Positions 44,217-54,641 of a stretch of 64,000 nucleotides of DNA are shown here, one piece after another. A model generated the notes under the pieces. It was not told the origin of the DNA. It ran no database searches and saw only the letters and a list, made by a program, of their open reading frames with translations. The stretch lies in assembly GCF_902459465.1 (NCBI RefSeq), contig NC_047062.1:3970501-4034500 (forward strand), read 5' to 3'. This DNA comes from Asterias rubens (Eukaryota > Echinodermata > Asteroidea > Forcipulatida > Asteriidae). Both the position numbers and the translations under genes were made by a program. Each line of letters opens with the position of its first letter. The first letter of the stretch is position 1.

Positions 44217-44312
44217 AGTTAGTAAGACACTGCTCTAGAATTGCATAGGTCCTGGGTTCGAATCTACTGAGTATACAGTGCTAACACACATCGGTGTATG
44301 GGTAAAACCAAA
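44217..44312 (+). repeat. tRNA-derived SINE family B, shortened, RAD51B intron 2
   Basis: 'agttagtaagacactgctct', 'gtcctgggttcgaatctact' and 'gagtatacagtgctaacaca' follow the family B chain with a deletion after the B-box. Confidence 0.6.
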
Positions 44313-44599
44313 ATAATAATTCACTCATGATCCCAATTTCTACATGTACCTCCCAATAAATTTTGTTTCCAAAAGTGCAAATTCCATAGCGGGCTTTCCA
44401 GCCAGACGGCAAAGAAATTGAAACCACCTTCAAGAGACAAGAGGAAAAAAACTATCAACAAGGGGACAATGAGCGTGATTATCTCTTTTATAAGGTGTTG
44501 TGTCATTTCTGAGTAAAATCACAGATATTATTTTTCCAGACTAAATGTGGCGAAAATTGCACCAAACTATCATAAGTTGAAAAGTTGTTTGGATTTGGG

Positions 44600-44690
44600 G
44601 TTAAACATAGAAACATTGACTAGAAGTGGATTTGAACCATCGACCTCTGGAAACGTGTGGCTACGTTACCAACTAATCAGCTGGTATCCC
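44600..44690 (-). repeat. tRNA-like SINE head, RAD51B intron 2
   Basis: Minus strand: 'agctgattagttggtaacgt' and 'tcgatggttcaaatccactt' spaced as A-box and B-box. No intact cloverleaf. Confidence 0.45.
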
Positions 44691-44976
44691 TATTTTGTCA
44701 CTATCCTTGTTCGGTTGTGCCCGTCAGAAGCCATACAACCGTTAACTGACGTGTAGCCAGGGATCACATCCATTAGTTTATGATACAACCTGGGAAGCAG
44801 CAGCCAGAGATCGCCTTAACCGGACACGTCTTTCTCATTTCAAATATCAAGTAGTACACCACAAGGGAAACTGGCTGGGTAAAACTGGCTGGACAGTTGA
44901 AAAGTTGGAAGATTTATAAAAGTTAAGGTAAAATTTCATGTAGCAAAGTACACTTTTATCTTGGAGATTTACAAAC

Positions 44977-45090
44977 CGTTGTCCTTCTTGGTAGGCAAGC
45001 TTCACTTGAAACCTGCAGAATATTGATCACCCGAGGTTCCGTCATTCCTGTAATTTTGAGCAATTCCAGTCTTGTTTTCGAAAGCAGGTC
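44977..45090 (-). CDS. RAD51B: RAD51B coding exon 2
   Basis: 114 nt, 38 codons, acceptor 'gacccgaaag', donor GTTTGT (weak after the first two bases), phase 0 on both sides. It encodes DLLSKTRLELLKITGMTEPR and VINILQVSSEACLPRRTT. This is the N-terminal helix-hairpin-helix-like region of RAD51B ('LEL.K.TG' motif), with the same exon length of 38 codons that the family shows in vertebrates. Confidence 0.9.
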
Positions 45091-45533
45091 CTTTCGGGTC
45101 AAAGTTGAAGGAAAAAAATGAAAAACAAAAAGTTATAAGTTATCTTATTTTGACTCTTTCTTAAATCCACTATTAAATTCCCAACAAAATTTGACTTTGG
45201 ATATTTAATAAAAGGTTGATTTGTAAGCTATTATTCTAGCTTTCAGATGATCTTTTTAAATTCTTTACAAGGCCAATATAAAAATACATATACACACATT
45301 ATCGTGGTTTAATAAGACTGGCTGGGACAATTCAATTTTTATCATTCTCCCCTTGCACAGTGGCAGCGCACTTACATGCGCCTATCCGGTCCGCCAATTT
45401 TTTATTTCAAAACCTATAGTGAGGAATTAACTCTCAAAACGGTGGAAGTGGAAGATACGCAAAAATATGTTCTGTATCTGGTCAATAAATAATACAATTA
45501 TTTAGGACCATTCCTAGCTGTATTTCTACTCAC

Positions 45534-45633
45534 CTGGCAAGTAAACACATTGTGCTTCTTGAGTCGTTCTACCACTGTTGGCTCAAGGCCAAGTCTCTGG
45601 ACTTTTCTTGAAGCCATGGATGCTGGTTATCTA
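45534..45633 (-). CDS. RAD51B: RAD51B first coding exon (exon 1), partial gene start
   Basis: RAD51B is one of the RAD51 paralogs of the nuclear BCDX2 complex (RAD51B-RAD51C-RAD51D-XRCC2), which promotes RAD51 loading in homologous recombination. The exon starts after a 3' splice site at 45634-45636; coding runs from ATG at 45617 down to 45534 (28 codons, MASRKVQRLGLEPTVVERLK then KHNVFTCQ) and ends at donor GTGAGT. An in-frame TAA ten bases before the ATG supports this start. The N-terminus matches the family pattern 'KL.R.GL...L...L....I.TCQ'. An upstream non-coding exon must exist. The six exons (45617 to 38328) give 252 residues; about 100 C-terminal residues are not seen in the window. 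Confidence 0.92.
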
Positions 45634-45637
45634 CTGT

Positions 45638-45785
45638 AAAAAAATAATAATAATACTAATAATAACAAATTCTTATATAGTGCATTTCACAATAACCATA
45701 TCAATGCGCTTTACATTAGTGCCCTGGTCATAGGGCCAATAACATTCCTTTTTAATGTTTCTTAGCTTCCTTGGGAGTTAGCGTA
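45638..45785 (-). repeat. SINE family A, 3' half and tail
   Basis: Matches the body and tail of the SINE at 33808-34148 ('cttatatagtgcatttcac', 'ccctggtcatagggcc', 'cttccttgggagtta' read on plus). The A-rich then AAT-rich tail at 45638-45667 becomes, on the minus strand, the T-rich tract directly before the RAD51B exon 1 acceptor. Confidence 0.7.
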
Positions 45786-45786
45786 T

Positions 45787-46654
45787 GTCTCTCAAACCCC
45801 AGGAACGAGGTTGGCGTGAGGGCTCTCTACATGGTAGCCTCGTCCTCTCAAACCCCAGGAACGAGGTTGGCATGAGGGCTCTCTACATGGTAGCCTCGTC
45901 CTTTCAAACCCCAGGAACGAGGTTGGCATGAGGGCTCTCTACATGGTAGCCTCGTCCTCTCAAACCCCAGGAATGAGGTTGGCGTGAGGGCTCTCTACAT
46001 GGTAGCCTCATCCTCTCAAAACCCCAGGACCGAGGTTGGCGTGAGGGCTCTTTACATGGTAGCCTCGTCCTCTCAAACCCCAGGAACGAGGTTGGCGTGA
46101 GGGCTCTCTACATGGTAGCCTGGTCCTCTCAAACCCCAGGAACGAGGTTGGCGTGAGGGCTCTCTACATGGTAGCCTCGTCCTCTCAAACCCCAGGAACG
46201 AGTTTGCCTCTCAAACCCCAGGAACGAGGCTGGCGTGAGGGCTCTCTACATGGTAGCCTCGTCCTCTCAAAACCCCAGGAACGAGGTTTGCGTGAGGGCT
46301 CTCTACATGGTAGCCTCGTCCTCTCAAACCCCAGGAACGAGGTTGCCTCTCAAACCCCAGGAACGAGGTTGGCGTGAGGGCTCTGTACATGGTAGCCTCG
46401 TCCTCTCAAACCCCAGGAACGAGGTTGCCTCTCAAACCCCAGGAACGAGGCTGGCGTGAGGGCTCTCTACATGGTAGCCTCGTCCTCTCAAAACCCCAGG
46501 AACGAGGTTGGCGTGAGGGCTCTTTACATGGTAGCCTCGTCCTCTCAAACCCCAGGAACGAGGTTGGCGCAAGGGCTTTTTACATGGTAGCCTAGTCCTG
46601 TCAAACCCCAGGAACAAGGTTGGCGTGAGGGCTCTCTACATGGTAGACTCGTCC
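45787..46654. repeat. 56-bp minisatellite upstream of RAD51B, about 15-16 copies
   Basis: The phrase CTCTCAAACCCCAGGAACGA starts at 45789, 45845 (spacing 56) and continues with few substitutions. Three units are shortened to about 26 bp ('gcctctcaaaccccaggaac'). Some ORFs run through it only because 56 bp is not a multiple of three and the unit lacks stops; the encoded repeats are not called as protein. Confidence 0.95.
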
Positions 46655-47054
46655 TAGACTGTTGCACGGCGCGGACTACTACATGCAATATTACAAAACT
46701 TTTTGCTATTTGTTTTGCATTAAAGAAATAGTTTGTTAAAATATAAATTATTTTAATTATTGTTCCAGCATTTTACTCAATAAATCAAAAATGATATATA
46801 CACATTCTAAAAATTGGAAGTTATTGTGTGATTCTAGCGACGGCCCCGTGTTCGCGTATGTCACTGTTGATTACAATCGACATGGAGCCCGATAAATTTA
46901 AGTCAACAGCTGAAGGTAAAAGGAAGAATTGAGGTATTTTCGATGCTGGGAGGGGGAAAAAAAAAAAATCCCTATCTACCTACCCTATTAATTTTTGGGG
47001 GCCTGTTACGCCAACACAACTTCTTAAAGTTTTTATGCCAAAGTTAGAACTATC

Positions 47055-47203
47055 CTTGTGAAAGCGACCCCATGGGTGGATTTCACAAAGAGTTAGGACT
47101 AGTCTTGTCTGGAGTTAGGAAGAGTTACTCGTCCTAATTTAGGACTAGCTGTACATTTTTGATATCTCTTAGGACTAGTCCTAACTCTTTGTGAAATCGA
47201 CCC
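47055..47203. repeat. inverted repeat with TTTCACAAAGAGTTAGGACT ends
   Basis: Left end GGATTTCACAAAGAGTTAGG and right end CCTAACTCTTTGTGAAATCG are inverted; inner 'ggactagtc' pairs with 'gactagtcc'. A decayed relative is at 19167-19312. Confidence 0.75.
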
Positions 47204-47234
47204 CGGATCACTTCTTTGTACCCTGCTTAAATAA

Positions 47235-47404
47235 TAAGCCTATTCGCTGCTGCGCATGTCTGTTACTGCTGACAACGCAATTTGTTTATCTCCCGTGACC
47301 TTTTGACAATACCCGGGTTTATTGTCAAAAGGTCACGGGAGATAAACAAATTGCGTTGGCAGCAGTAACGGACATGCGCAGCTGCAATAGCGAAAAGGCT
47401 TATT
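47235..47404. repeat. near-perfect inverted repeat, arms about 80 bp
   Basis: Left arm ATAAGCCTATTCGCTGCTGC ... CTCCCGTGACCTTTTGACAATA; right arm its inverse with a few changes; the loop is only about eight bases (CCCGGGT). It lacks coding capacity and could be a MITE or a foldback element. Confidence 0.85.
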
Positions 47405-47515
47405 GATGCCATGTCAAAAGGTGAAAATTATCAATGAACGCAAATTTAAAATTGCAGCGTGCAGCGCATATGTATTTAAGTTTTCTTTGAGACAATTTTC
47501 CTGCCAGGCACTCAC

Positions 47516-47640
47516 TCAAACGAAGGCCATGTTTGGTGAGCCCGCTCATTGCTAAACCGCTGCATTGCATCACCCTAGACTGACCAGCAGGCTGCAATAC
47601 AAACAGCTCATTGACTGCCATGGTGTGTGTTGAATCAGAG
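47516..47640 (-). other. candidate first exon upstream of RAD51B
   Basis: A strong donor (GTTTGA then GTGAGTG) at 47515 follows a GC-richer segment whose ATG at 47621 opens MAVNELFVLQPAGQSRVMQC. No family is recognised. It could be the non-coding first exon of RAD51B, with the ATG as an upstream ORF, since joining to the 45633 exon is out of frame with the RAD51B start. It could also be unrelated. Confidence 0.2.
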
Positions 47641-48465
47641 TCGGTTTGTCGGTTACGTTATCGCAACTAAATTTGTCACCATTTCTTTTGACGTTTTGTC
47701 ACATCATATTCAAATTCAAATTCAAGGTGGGTCTTTGTTTTTGCTCAACAAACAAATTCTGAATCAGTCGAATCAAAATTATTTAGTGAGAGTAGGCCTA
47801 AGACTTATTGTGTATTTGTCTTTTCATCAAAGTTTTTATCTAAATCTGTTCATTACAAAAACATTCATTCTGAAACTCAAAACGCCTCGGCTCATCGGAG
47901 CATCATTTTACCCGGGACTCGACTTCGCCATTGCTCCATGCTTCGCCGAACCTGGATTTCCGATTTCCATATGTACACACACACACATGCCACTGCACAT
48001 GTCAAAACAAAACAAAATTAAGCAACAACAAAAACAAGTTGATACACCAACCAACCTGAGACGAAATAAACACTGTTTTCTGGCTTCCTATCGACAACGT
48101 TTTTCTATATGTTGTGCCACACCGCACTGTGGCTCTGTTTTTCTTTGAAATACTTACAATCAGACAATCTTATTTACAAACCATGGCAAAAAAACGACAG
48201 CATTAACCTTACCTGTCAAACTTTCGGAAGTTTGTCGAACACGCTACGAAATGGCAATAATCATACGATAGAGGGGGTACTTCAACGTAATTTGTTTACA
48301 TTTTGAGCGCCCTCTTTTGGTAAAATCCTCGATGGGTGTAAACCTTGTCGTCTGCTTTTCTTAGTTCAAGGTTCAAATGACACTACTATGTTAAAAGCTC
48401 ATTTACTTCCAGTAAAAGAAAATAATCTGGGGCTAATGAAAAGATACATTGAAAGGAAGGAGGTC

Positions 48466-48692
48466 TTAGTCATAGTGGAAACCGTTTCTTTGCTTGAATT
48501 TCAATTTTCTTATTAAAATTAATAAAACAAGGAACATGATAGCCCATCCAGGCGGTTGTACAGTCATTTTTAACATCCAGATCAGGAAAGATATCACAAG
48601 TGCAAACCCTGAGAAAATATTGGTTGTTTTGTTCACAACTTGTTTCTTGTGACTCCGATGATCTGTTGGCTCACAGACAGAGCAGATGGTGT
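48466..48692 (-). CDS. last exon of a TNF-receptor-like membrane protein (partial)
   Basis: A 227-nt terminal exon. The acceptor is good ('ggtttcttttcag'); two bases complete an Asp codon if the previous exon ends in G; then 74 codons and TAA. It opens TICSVCEPTDHRSHKKQVVN, so the junction reads Asp-Thr-Ile-Cys-Ser-Val-Cys, the typical end of a TNF receptor cysteine-rich repeat ('DT.C..C'). Then come a hydrophobic segment FSGFALVISFLIWML (residues 26-40 of the exon), a short polar link, a second hydrophobic segment WAIMFLVLLILI (49-60) and a basic tail ending HYD. There is no death domain. A TNFR-family receptor with short tail is my best guess; another small cysteine-rich membrane protein is possible. 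Confidence 0.45.
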
Positions 48693-49489
48693 CTGAAAAG
48701 AAACCAATGATAACTTGCAGGAATTTATTTTGATTAGGTAAAGGTCAGTTTTTCTAAAGCACTGAGGTCATATGGTGTTTTTAATAGTGAATCGTTTTGA
48801 AATAAGGCCGTCATTTTCACACCAAGTAAATAAAGTAATATGAAGTAATAAATAATAGATCATAAATTTGAACCAAATGAAACCAGATTTGGGGCCTGTT
48901 ATTTTGTTCAAATCAACTTAACATTTATTGCCAAAAAACAGTCTTAATTTGACAGCAATACAGCGGTCATTAGTAAGTATAAACAAAAGTTAGAACAGTT
49001 AACTTTCAAATATAATAAGATGTAGAAAATCGAAATACCTTAAATTAACTAATTATTAATTTACTAATATACACATACTGTCCATATAAGTATTAACTAA
49101 TGCATGAGCAAAACTAACTTACATTCAGATTAATTTCACTTTTTTTTCAAAATACATTTTTTCCAGAAATGCTTTAGCTTGTCTGTTTGCAACTGCCTTT
49201 ATGGAACAGCATTGTAATTGAGCAGAAACACAAAACTGTACACAATAAATATATTGCCAGTACTGAAAGTAGTTTAATCCTTCTTCAAAACTGGATGGTG
49301 TAAATAAATACGAGACCAATACAAAAACCCCTTTAAAATTGCGAACGAATGAGATGCAAAAAGAAAAACTGGGAAAAAAACCTGTTCAAATCACTGAGAG
49401 TTTCCTGGAAGGGAGATACTAGACCAATAATTACATGTAGGTGTTGCAGATAATGATGTGCTAGCCCTTCAATTCTAGTCAAATTTAAC

Positions 49490-49544
49490 CTTGAAAACAG
49501 GAAAAAGTGCTGGAGATACAGGAAACATGCTGGAAATGGAAACA
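49490..49544 (-). CDS. preceding small exon of the TNF-receptor-like gene
   Basis: 55 nt between acceptor 'tgttttttacacag' and donor GTTAAA. In the frame that keeps the next junction it encodes CFHFQHVSCISSTFSCFQ and leaves one G, which joins AC of the 48692 exon to make Asp. Cysteines spaced as C-x7-C-x6-C before 'DTICSVC' fit a cysteine-rich repeat. The donor is weak, and no further upstream exon was found, so this is tentative. Confidence 0.35.
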
Positions 49545-49919
49545 CTGTGTAAAAAACAAACCCGAAAAAACTTCATCACACATCATCATAACAGGTGATC
49601 AACAATTCGCCAAACAGAAGTAGCAACCTAAAGCGAAAACAATGGAAGACTAATTCGTAACGGTTCATGATACAATCATGAAGAGTTCGAGAGGACTTTT
49701 GTTGTTGAACACTTTTAACGGTTTACGTATTTGGTTTTAGATTATTTACAAGTTTGTTTTCATTTAAAGGGTGTGGACATATTTTTTTTTTTACAGATTT
49801 GCACAACTTGCATGTATAGAGATGGTCATGTCATAGTTGAATACTTTCCCAGAAATATCTTTTCCCTGAAATGGTTTAGTTTTTGATAATTTAGTAAGTA
49901 CAATTAGTTTTACTTAATT

Positions 49920-50095
49920 TGATCTTCGATACCCAAAATTCGATGTTCGGTGAAAAGATATTCAAGAGGTCGTCACCTTTCTCCTGTGACTCTGATCACC
50001 GATTGACCTGAAATATTCACAGGTTGGTTATTTCATGTACTGTTGGGGTCACATAAAGTGAAAATACTGGACGTTGAAATTTACAAATTTAAAGT
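49920..50095. repeat. very decayed MITE family 1-like segment
   Basis: 'ctctgatcaccgattgacct', 'gaaatattcacaggttggtt' and 'tgttggggtcacataaagtg' follow the order of the family 1 right half with many substitutions. Confidence 0.4.
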
Positions 50096-50099
50096 AATT

Positions 50100-51130
50100 T
50101 TTCAGATTATAAATTTATGCAAATACTGGTCTTTGTCAATTACAAATTTAAAGTAAATTTTCAGATAATAAACTTTAATAAACTTTAATTTGTTAATCAA
50201 ATACTACTTGTAACACATTAAATACATGAGTATCTGCAATACACATCACTTACAGACAATAAATTAGTGGAAATGACAAAATTGATAGTGCTAAGTAAAT
50301 AATATTAGTATTAACAGTTAACATTTTATACTTTACAAACAATATGAACAACAATTTCTTTATCAAAAGAGTGTGCCACAAACCCACACTATAAAACACT
50401 GGAAGAAGAAAAAAAAAACTTGGAAGAGCCGTTTTAAACATAAATGATGAAAAGGTAGATGTTTGTTGCATTGTGTCTTGCCCAGATGCTTAATGTCTTG
50501 TTACTTATGTATCAAAAAAGGTTTTTTTAAAAGTACAATAACCTAAATTAATTGAAGAATTTGTTGTGTAAAGCTATTTGAAGTAAATGCTTTTGTTCAT
50601 ATTTTTGTCAAGTAAAATTTGTAGGATTCAACAATATTGAACCCTATGGAAAGTTATAAAATTCAAAACTCTTTTCAACTAAAGACAACTGCAGTTGCAA
50701 ACGCTCTCAAATTTAGACTGGCCAACATTAGTAGTAAGACACATTAGATTGCATTATCAGTATTTTCATTACTTAAGAGGGGTTCCAAATTCAAATCCAA
50801 TAGATAGAGTCCAGGCAAGGAATTTCGCCTTTAGAAGGGCCAGGCCATTTTCATTTGGTAAAGGGCACTTCCAGTGGAAAATCTTTATCTCCGCTCACAC
50901 GTGCGTCGTGGGCGGAGCCTAATGGATCGGTCTATTCCAGGCCTGAGAGTCCATCTGAAATTTTTCAAAAAAATTAACCTCCCAGTAAAATGGAGTAAAT
51001 GCGTTTGTATACCCCTTCAAGCACAATTTTTGACAAAATCAAAAAATCTTTTGATGTCTAATTTCAAAAATTATGGTCTGTACATTTTTTTAAAGAAAAC
51101 TTTGATTTCATTCCTGGATTCTGATGTTAT
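50100..51130. other. gene-free stretch
   Basis: AT-rich DNA without recognisable exon or repeat, except a short duplication of 'aatttaaagtaa.ttttcagat' at 50085-50105 and 50146-50165. Minus strand 51131-51253 has a 40-codon ORF with a signal-peptide-like start (MTFRINVLVLFQLHASSN), near the TNFR-like exons, but no good donor. Confidence 0.3.
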
Positions 51131-51359
51131 TCAATCAAAATGGCATCGAACTAGAGTTTGTGAATAGCGAAGAAATTCCTTGTGGGAGCAGACAGATTTA
51201 TTTGAAGATGCATGCAGTTGGAAGAGCACCAGTACGTTAATCCGGAATGTCATTGGTTGAATGTCCTGCAACAGTCATTTTTTCTTTGTTCAAACCCAAA
51301 ACTATCCTTCAGTTTAAAAACATGTAGCAGTCGGTAGTGATGACAAACAGTTAAAAGTA

Positions 51360-51735
51360 GCGTCAGATGAGGAATGATTTGAAGAGTGATCACAAAATCA
51401 GAGTTGGCTATTTCAGCAAAGTTTCAAGTTTCCACCATACCAAGACGTCTAAACCCCTGAGTGGTTTATCTGATTTTTCAGCTCATCAATTTGGTTCAGC
51501 TGTTTCAAGTTGATCACTAATTGATTTGGTATCTCACATTAGAGGGTATTTTCAGATGAGGAATGAAGTATGATCACAAAATCAGATTTGGTTATTTCAG
51601 CAAAGTTTGCAGTTTTCACCATACTAACCAAGATGTCTAAACCCCCTGAGTGGTTACATTAATTCCATTGTTCGGTTCATCAAATCAGTTCAGAGGTTCA
51701 AATTGATGATTTACTGATTTCGGATCTCACGTCAG
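51360..51735. repeat. direct duplication, two units of about 185 bp
   Basis: Phrases 'cagatgaggaatga', 'gatcacaaaatcaga', 'atttcagcaaagttt', 'ccctgagtggtt' and 'agagggtatt' occur in the same order in 51364-51548 and 51549-51740. Confidence 0.8.
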
Positions 51736-51890
51736 AGGGTATTGGTTCCCTTTCTTGGAGACTTCTTAGGGGCATGCCCTCCTCCTCCTCCTCCTCTCCT
51801 TCCAGGCATGAAGAGGTTCACTCTGACCTTTGTCCTTTGCTGTGTAGAGCCTCCTTCAGCTGTTGTGTTGCTGGAGAAACAGCCACCCAT
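51732..51890 (-). CDS. unrecognised 52-codon ORF with N-myristoylation-like start
   Basis: The frame begins MGGCFSSNTTAEGG, a good consensus for N-myristoylation (Gly2, Ser6) with Cys4 for palmitoylation. It continues with RTKVRVN, a run of six glycines coded by GGA repeats, and a basic end APKKSPRKG. A strong donor-like GTGAGA lies one base after the stop, so a different frame may be the real exon. No family recognised; may be chance. Confidence 0.2.
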   Translation of the reverse strand: MGGCFSSNTTAEGGSTQQRTKVRVNLFMPGRRGGGGGGHAPKKSPRKGTNTL

Positions 51891-51959
51891 CCTGATATCC
51901 TCTCAATCACTGCATGCAATGAAATTGGAAAATATGAATATTTTAGTAGAAAAGTAGTT

Positions 51960-54200
51960 TGAAGAAATCGGTTTAGTTAAAACTATTGGACTGACTAGTC
52001 CAACTCCAAATGATGCACTTCAAATAAATTTTTATGAAATACCCCTCCAGCAATTTCCATCTGGTACCTAGTCCGATACTGACTGTAAACCTACAGACAC
52101 ATGCCGTGAAAGACAAAATGGCGCAATCTGAGTGTGACAGGACGACATGATTGATTCTTATGTAAATAAAGACAGTCAAATCAAACTTTTTGTGATTTTT
52201 TGTGATCCTTTTGTATTATTTGGATAAAACCAACGCTATGATATAATCTTTAATTGCTGCCTTTAATAAGTGATGACTGCAAAGCTCCACTTACTTCTAA
52301 ATTGATTGTTCCATTGGAAATGTGCGAAATTTCATCACAATATGCACATACCAGTAAGGTCCCTGGAAACATTTTTCCAAATTCAAGCTTGAATGCATAC
52401 ACTAATTATTACAGTAATAGCATTGAGCACCGACTATGAATAATAACCCACTCACCCTAAATCCTGAATATCAAATAATTCTCAGAATCTTTTTGACTCC
52501 ACCAGCTGTTTTTTCCATTGAACTGCGCAACGCATGAAAAACTTAATCATTATGTGACATGTGATCCAATACAGTCTCAAGATATATTGAGAATTATCTT
52601 ATTTGTTCAAATGAGGCAAGGTTGTGTCATGGCGGTCAAACTTGTAAGTCTACAATGGAGCTTTCCACAGTGTTTACAAGGGTTATAGAATTTTTAGAAT
52701 GTGGAGTGGACAAGTTTTCACGTCTTACGTGAACAATTTTTTTTCTAAATGACAAGGATCTTTGTACGAGTTATGTAAACAAAAATTGAATGCATTTCGT
52801 TTGTGCATTGTTGCAGACTGTTTTCGGGGTGAAACCTGTCTTTTCCATAAGATTTCACTTTGTGATTATGTCTGCGAAAATGCACTCATGCATTCAATAA
52901 TATTAATTGTTCATCCAATCCAATACATTCAACTAGAACCACTGCTATTCCGACTACTGTGACAGTTGCAGAATGCTATAAATAGCTCTTGGTCATACTT
53001 TCACCGCAAGGAAGAGCTGAGACAGACCATGTGTTTATAAATTTGATAAAATATTCTGAATTATATTTATTCTTAAGATTGTTAAAAAATAAAAGGTAAA
53101 ACAAAGTTTGCAATTTGAAGGATCAAAGGTTTCTGGTTAACGCAACTTGAGTTTTGAGATAGTGCAACTTTTAAAAAAACCTTTATAGCACACAAGCGAA
53201 CAGAATGTTTTGAAACTGAAATTTGAACAATGACTCAAGTGTGAATTGTTTTTGTATGATTGTTTAAGAAAAATTTAATCAAATAGGGCCTACATGTTCT
53301 ATTCAATTTGTGAAGTTTATTACTGTAGTTTAAGTTTGGATGACAGTGCATGCAACATAAACTACATACATTACAGTCACGAGTGATTATTTCGTTGTGT
53401 TACCGACTTACATACTGTAATACTTACAATTTTACAGTCAATACCAAACCATTTCTACCTCCATGACCAAACCACCGGTGACCCCAAACCAAACATTTCC
53501 GCATCAGAGTTCAGACAGCAAAATTCGTTTCAATTTTAATTCATCCCGGAAATATAGAATAATAATTGTTGTGGATCATAATATTGTGCGCAATAAGTGT
53601 CTCCCAAATTCGGTATTATTCTCTACAACTCCCTACAGCCATGGAGGAAGAAAAACACATACTGCCCTGCTGTGTCGCATCATCATGCCGAGGGCAGTTG
53701 AACGGGGAGGCTATCTAGCGCATACGAAAAGTTGCAACAACGGACTTGCGTCCTTCCTTCTGACCACCGTTCCAGCCAGGGTCTAAATAATGGCTGTCCG
53801 TGACAACTCGTTTTACTTTTAGAAGGAAAAAATGAGGTCCGACTTTCACTTCTGACTTACAATTTGAAAGCAAAGTAACACGTTACAGTCTGCACTTTCT
53901 CAAATCTGCCATGTTCGCAATCATCACAGGGTGTGTCGTGTCCAATAACTGTCTGCTGCTGTCAGTTGGCGTGGCGGCGTGGGAAAGTTGAAGATCAGCA
54001 GTTGATCGTGAAAATATTGATTGTGCTACTTTTGACGGCCGTCGTGTGTATACTGTACGAACACATATCATACGGACGTGTAATAATGTGATCGATCGCG
54101 ATTTGTGGATCGTGCGCTATCGTTTTATTCAACAGACCGCCCTCTATCAAGAGTTCTCGTACAGTACAGCCTCTTTTTCGAAAGTGCGTTTTGCGCGCGT
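51960..54200. other. gene-free stretch, rising CpG content to the right
   Basis: No exon called. 53460-54200 is richer in CpG and may be the promoter or 5' end of a gene on either strand. ORFs 53463-53786 (+) and 53883-54261 (-) have no domain or splice support. Confidence 0.3.
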
Positions 54201-54204
54201 GTAC

Positions 54205-54343
54205 GTAACCAATAACTGTTTCAGTCACTGGCCATGCCAGTGCATTGGCGGTCGTAACCAATAACTATTTCGGTCACTGGCCAGTGACCGAAACAGTTCT
54301 TGGTAACACTGGCCACTGACCGAAACAGTTGGTTACGACCGCC
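54205..54343. repeat. compound inverted repeat, four copies of AACTGTTTCGGTCACTGGCC
   Basis: The word is present in direct orientation near 54213 and 54263 and inverted near 54282 and 54318, with 'ggcggtcgtaacca' and its inverse 'tggttacgaccgcc' at the outside. This gives overlapping alternative hairpins. Confidence 0.8.
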
Positions 54344-54585
54344 AAAACGCACCCCAGGCTTCAGCTCCGGGGGCCGGGCCATTTCAAGGCCCCGTGTCGT
54401 GTCAAAAGTGCGCGGCGTTTTCAAATTAATTTGTGGAGCTGAAGCTCAAGCCGTGGTTTCGAAAAGGGCATTCAACGCCTACACACATAGGCCTAGCCCA
54501 AAAGCCCGGTGCGAGCTCTTGTAAACACCGGAGAAGAGCCGGGCGAGTCAAACACCCATGAAGACATAGCAATGAATAGTGTTTT

Positions 54586-54641
54586 GGTGGCTGCCGCTGT
54601 TAACGGACCTCCGGCTCGGTCCGTTAACAGCGCCAGCCACC
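54586..54641. repeat. GC-rich hairpin
   Basis: GGTGGCTGCCGCTGTTAACGGACC pairs with GGTCCGTTAACAGCGCCAGCCACC, 24-bp arms (one mismatch), 8-base loop. Confidence 0.9.

Noticed and set aside
46153..46617. Repeat-protein ORFs through 46153-46617
   Set aside because: They translate the 56-bp minisatellite, whose unit lacks stops in several frames; no start context or splice support.
47627..48148. 173-codon ORF on the plus strand
   Set aside because: Low-complexity hydrophobic and Gln/Lys content, no domain, no coherent flanking splice signals; length alone is not enough in this AT-rich DNA.
53463..54264. Several 60-107 codon ORFs on both strands near 53.5-54.3 kb
   Set aside because: Overlapping frames in a CpG-richer stretch, no recognisable family; a promoter or 5' region is as likely.
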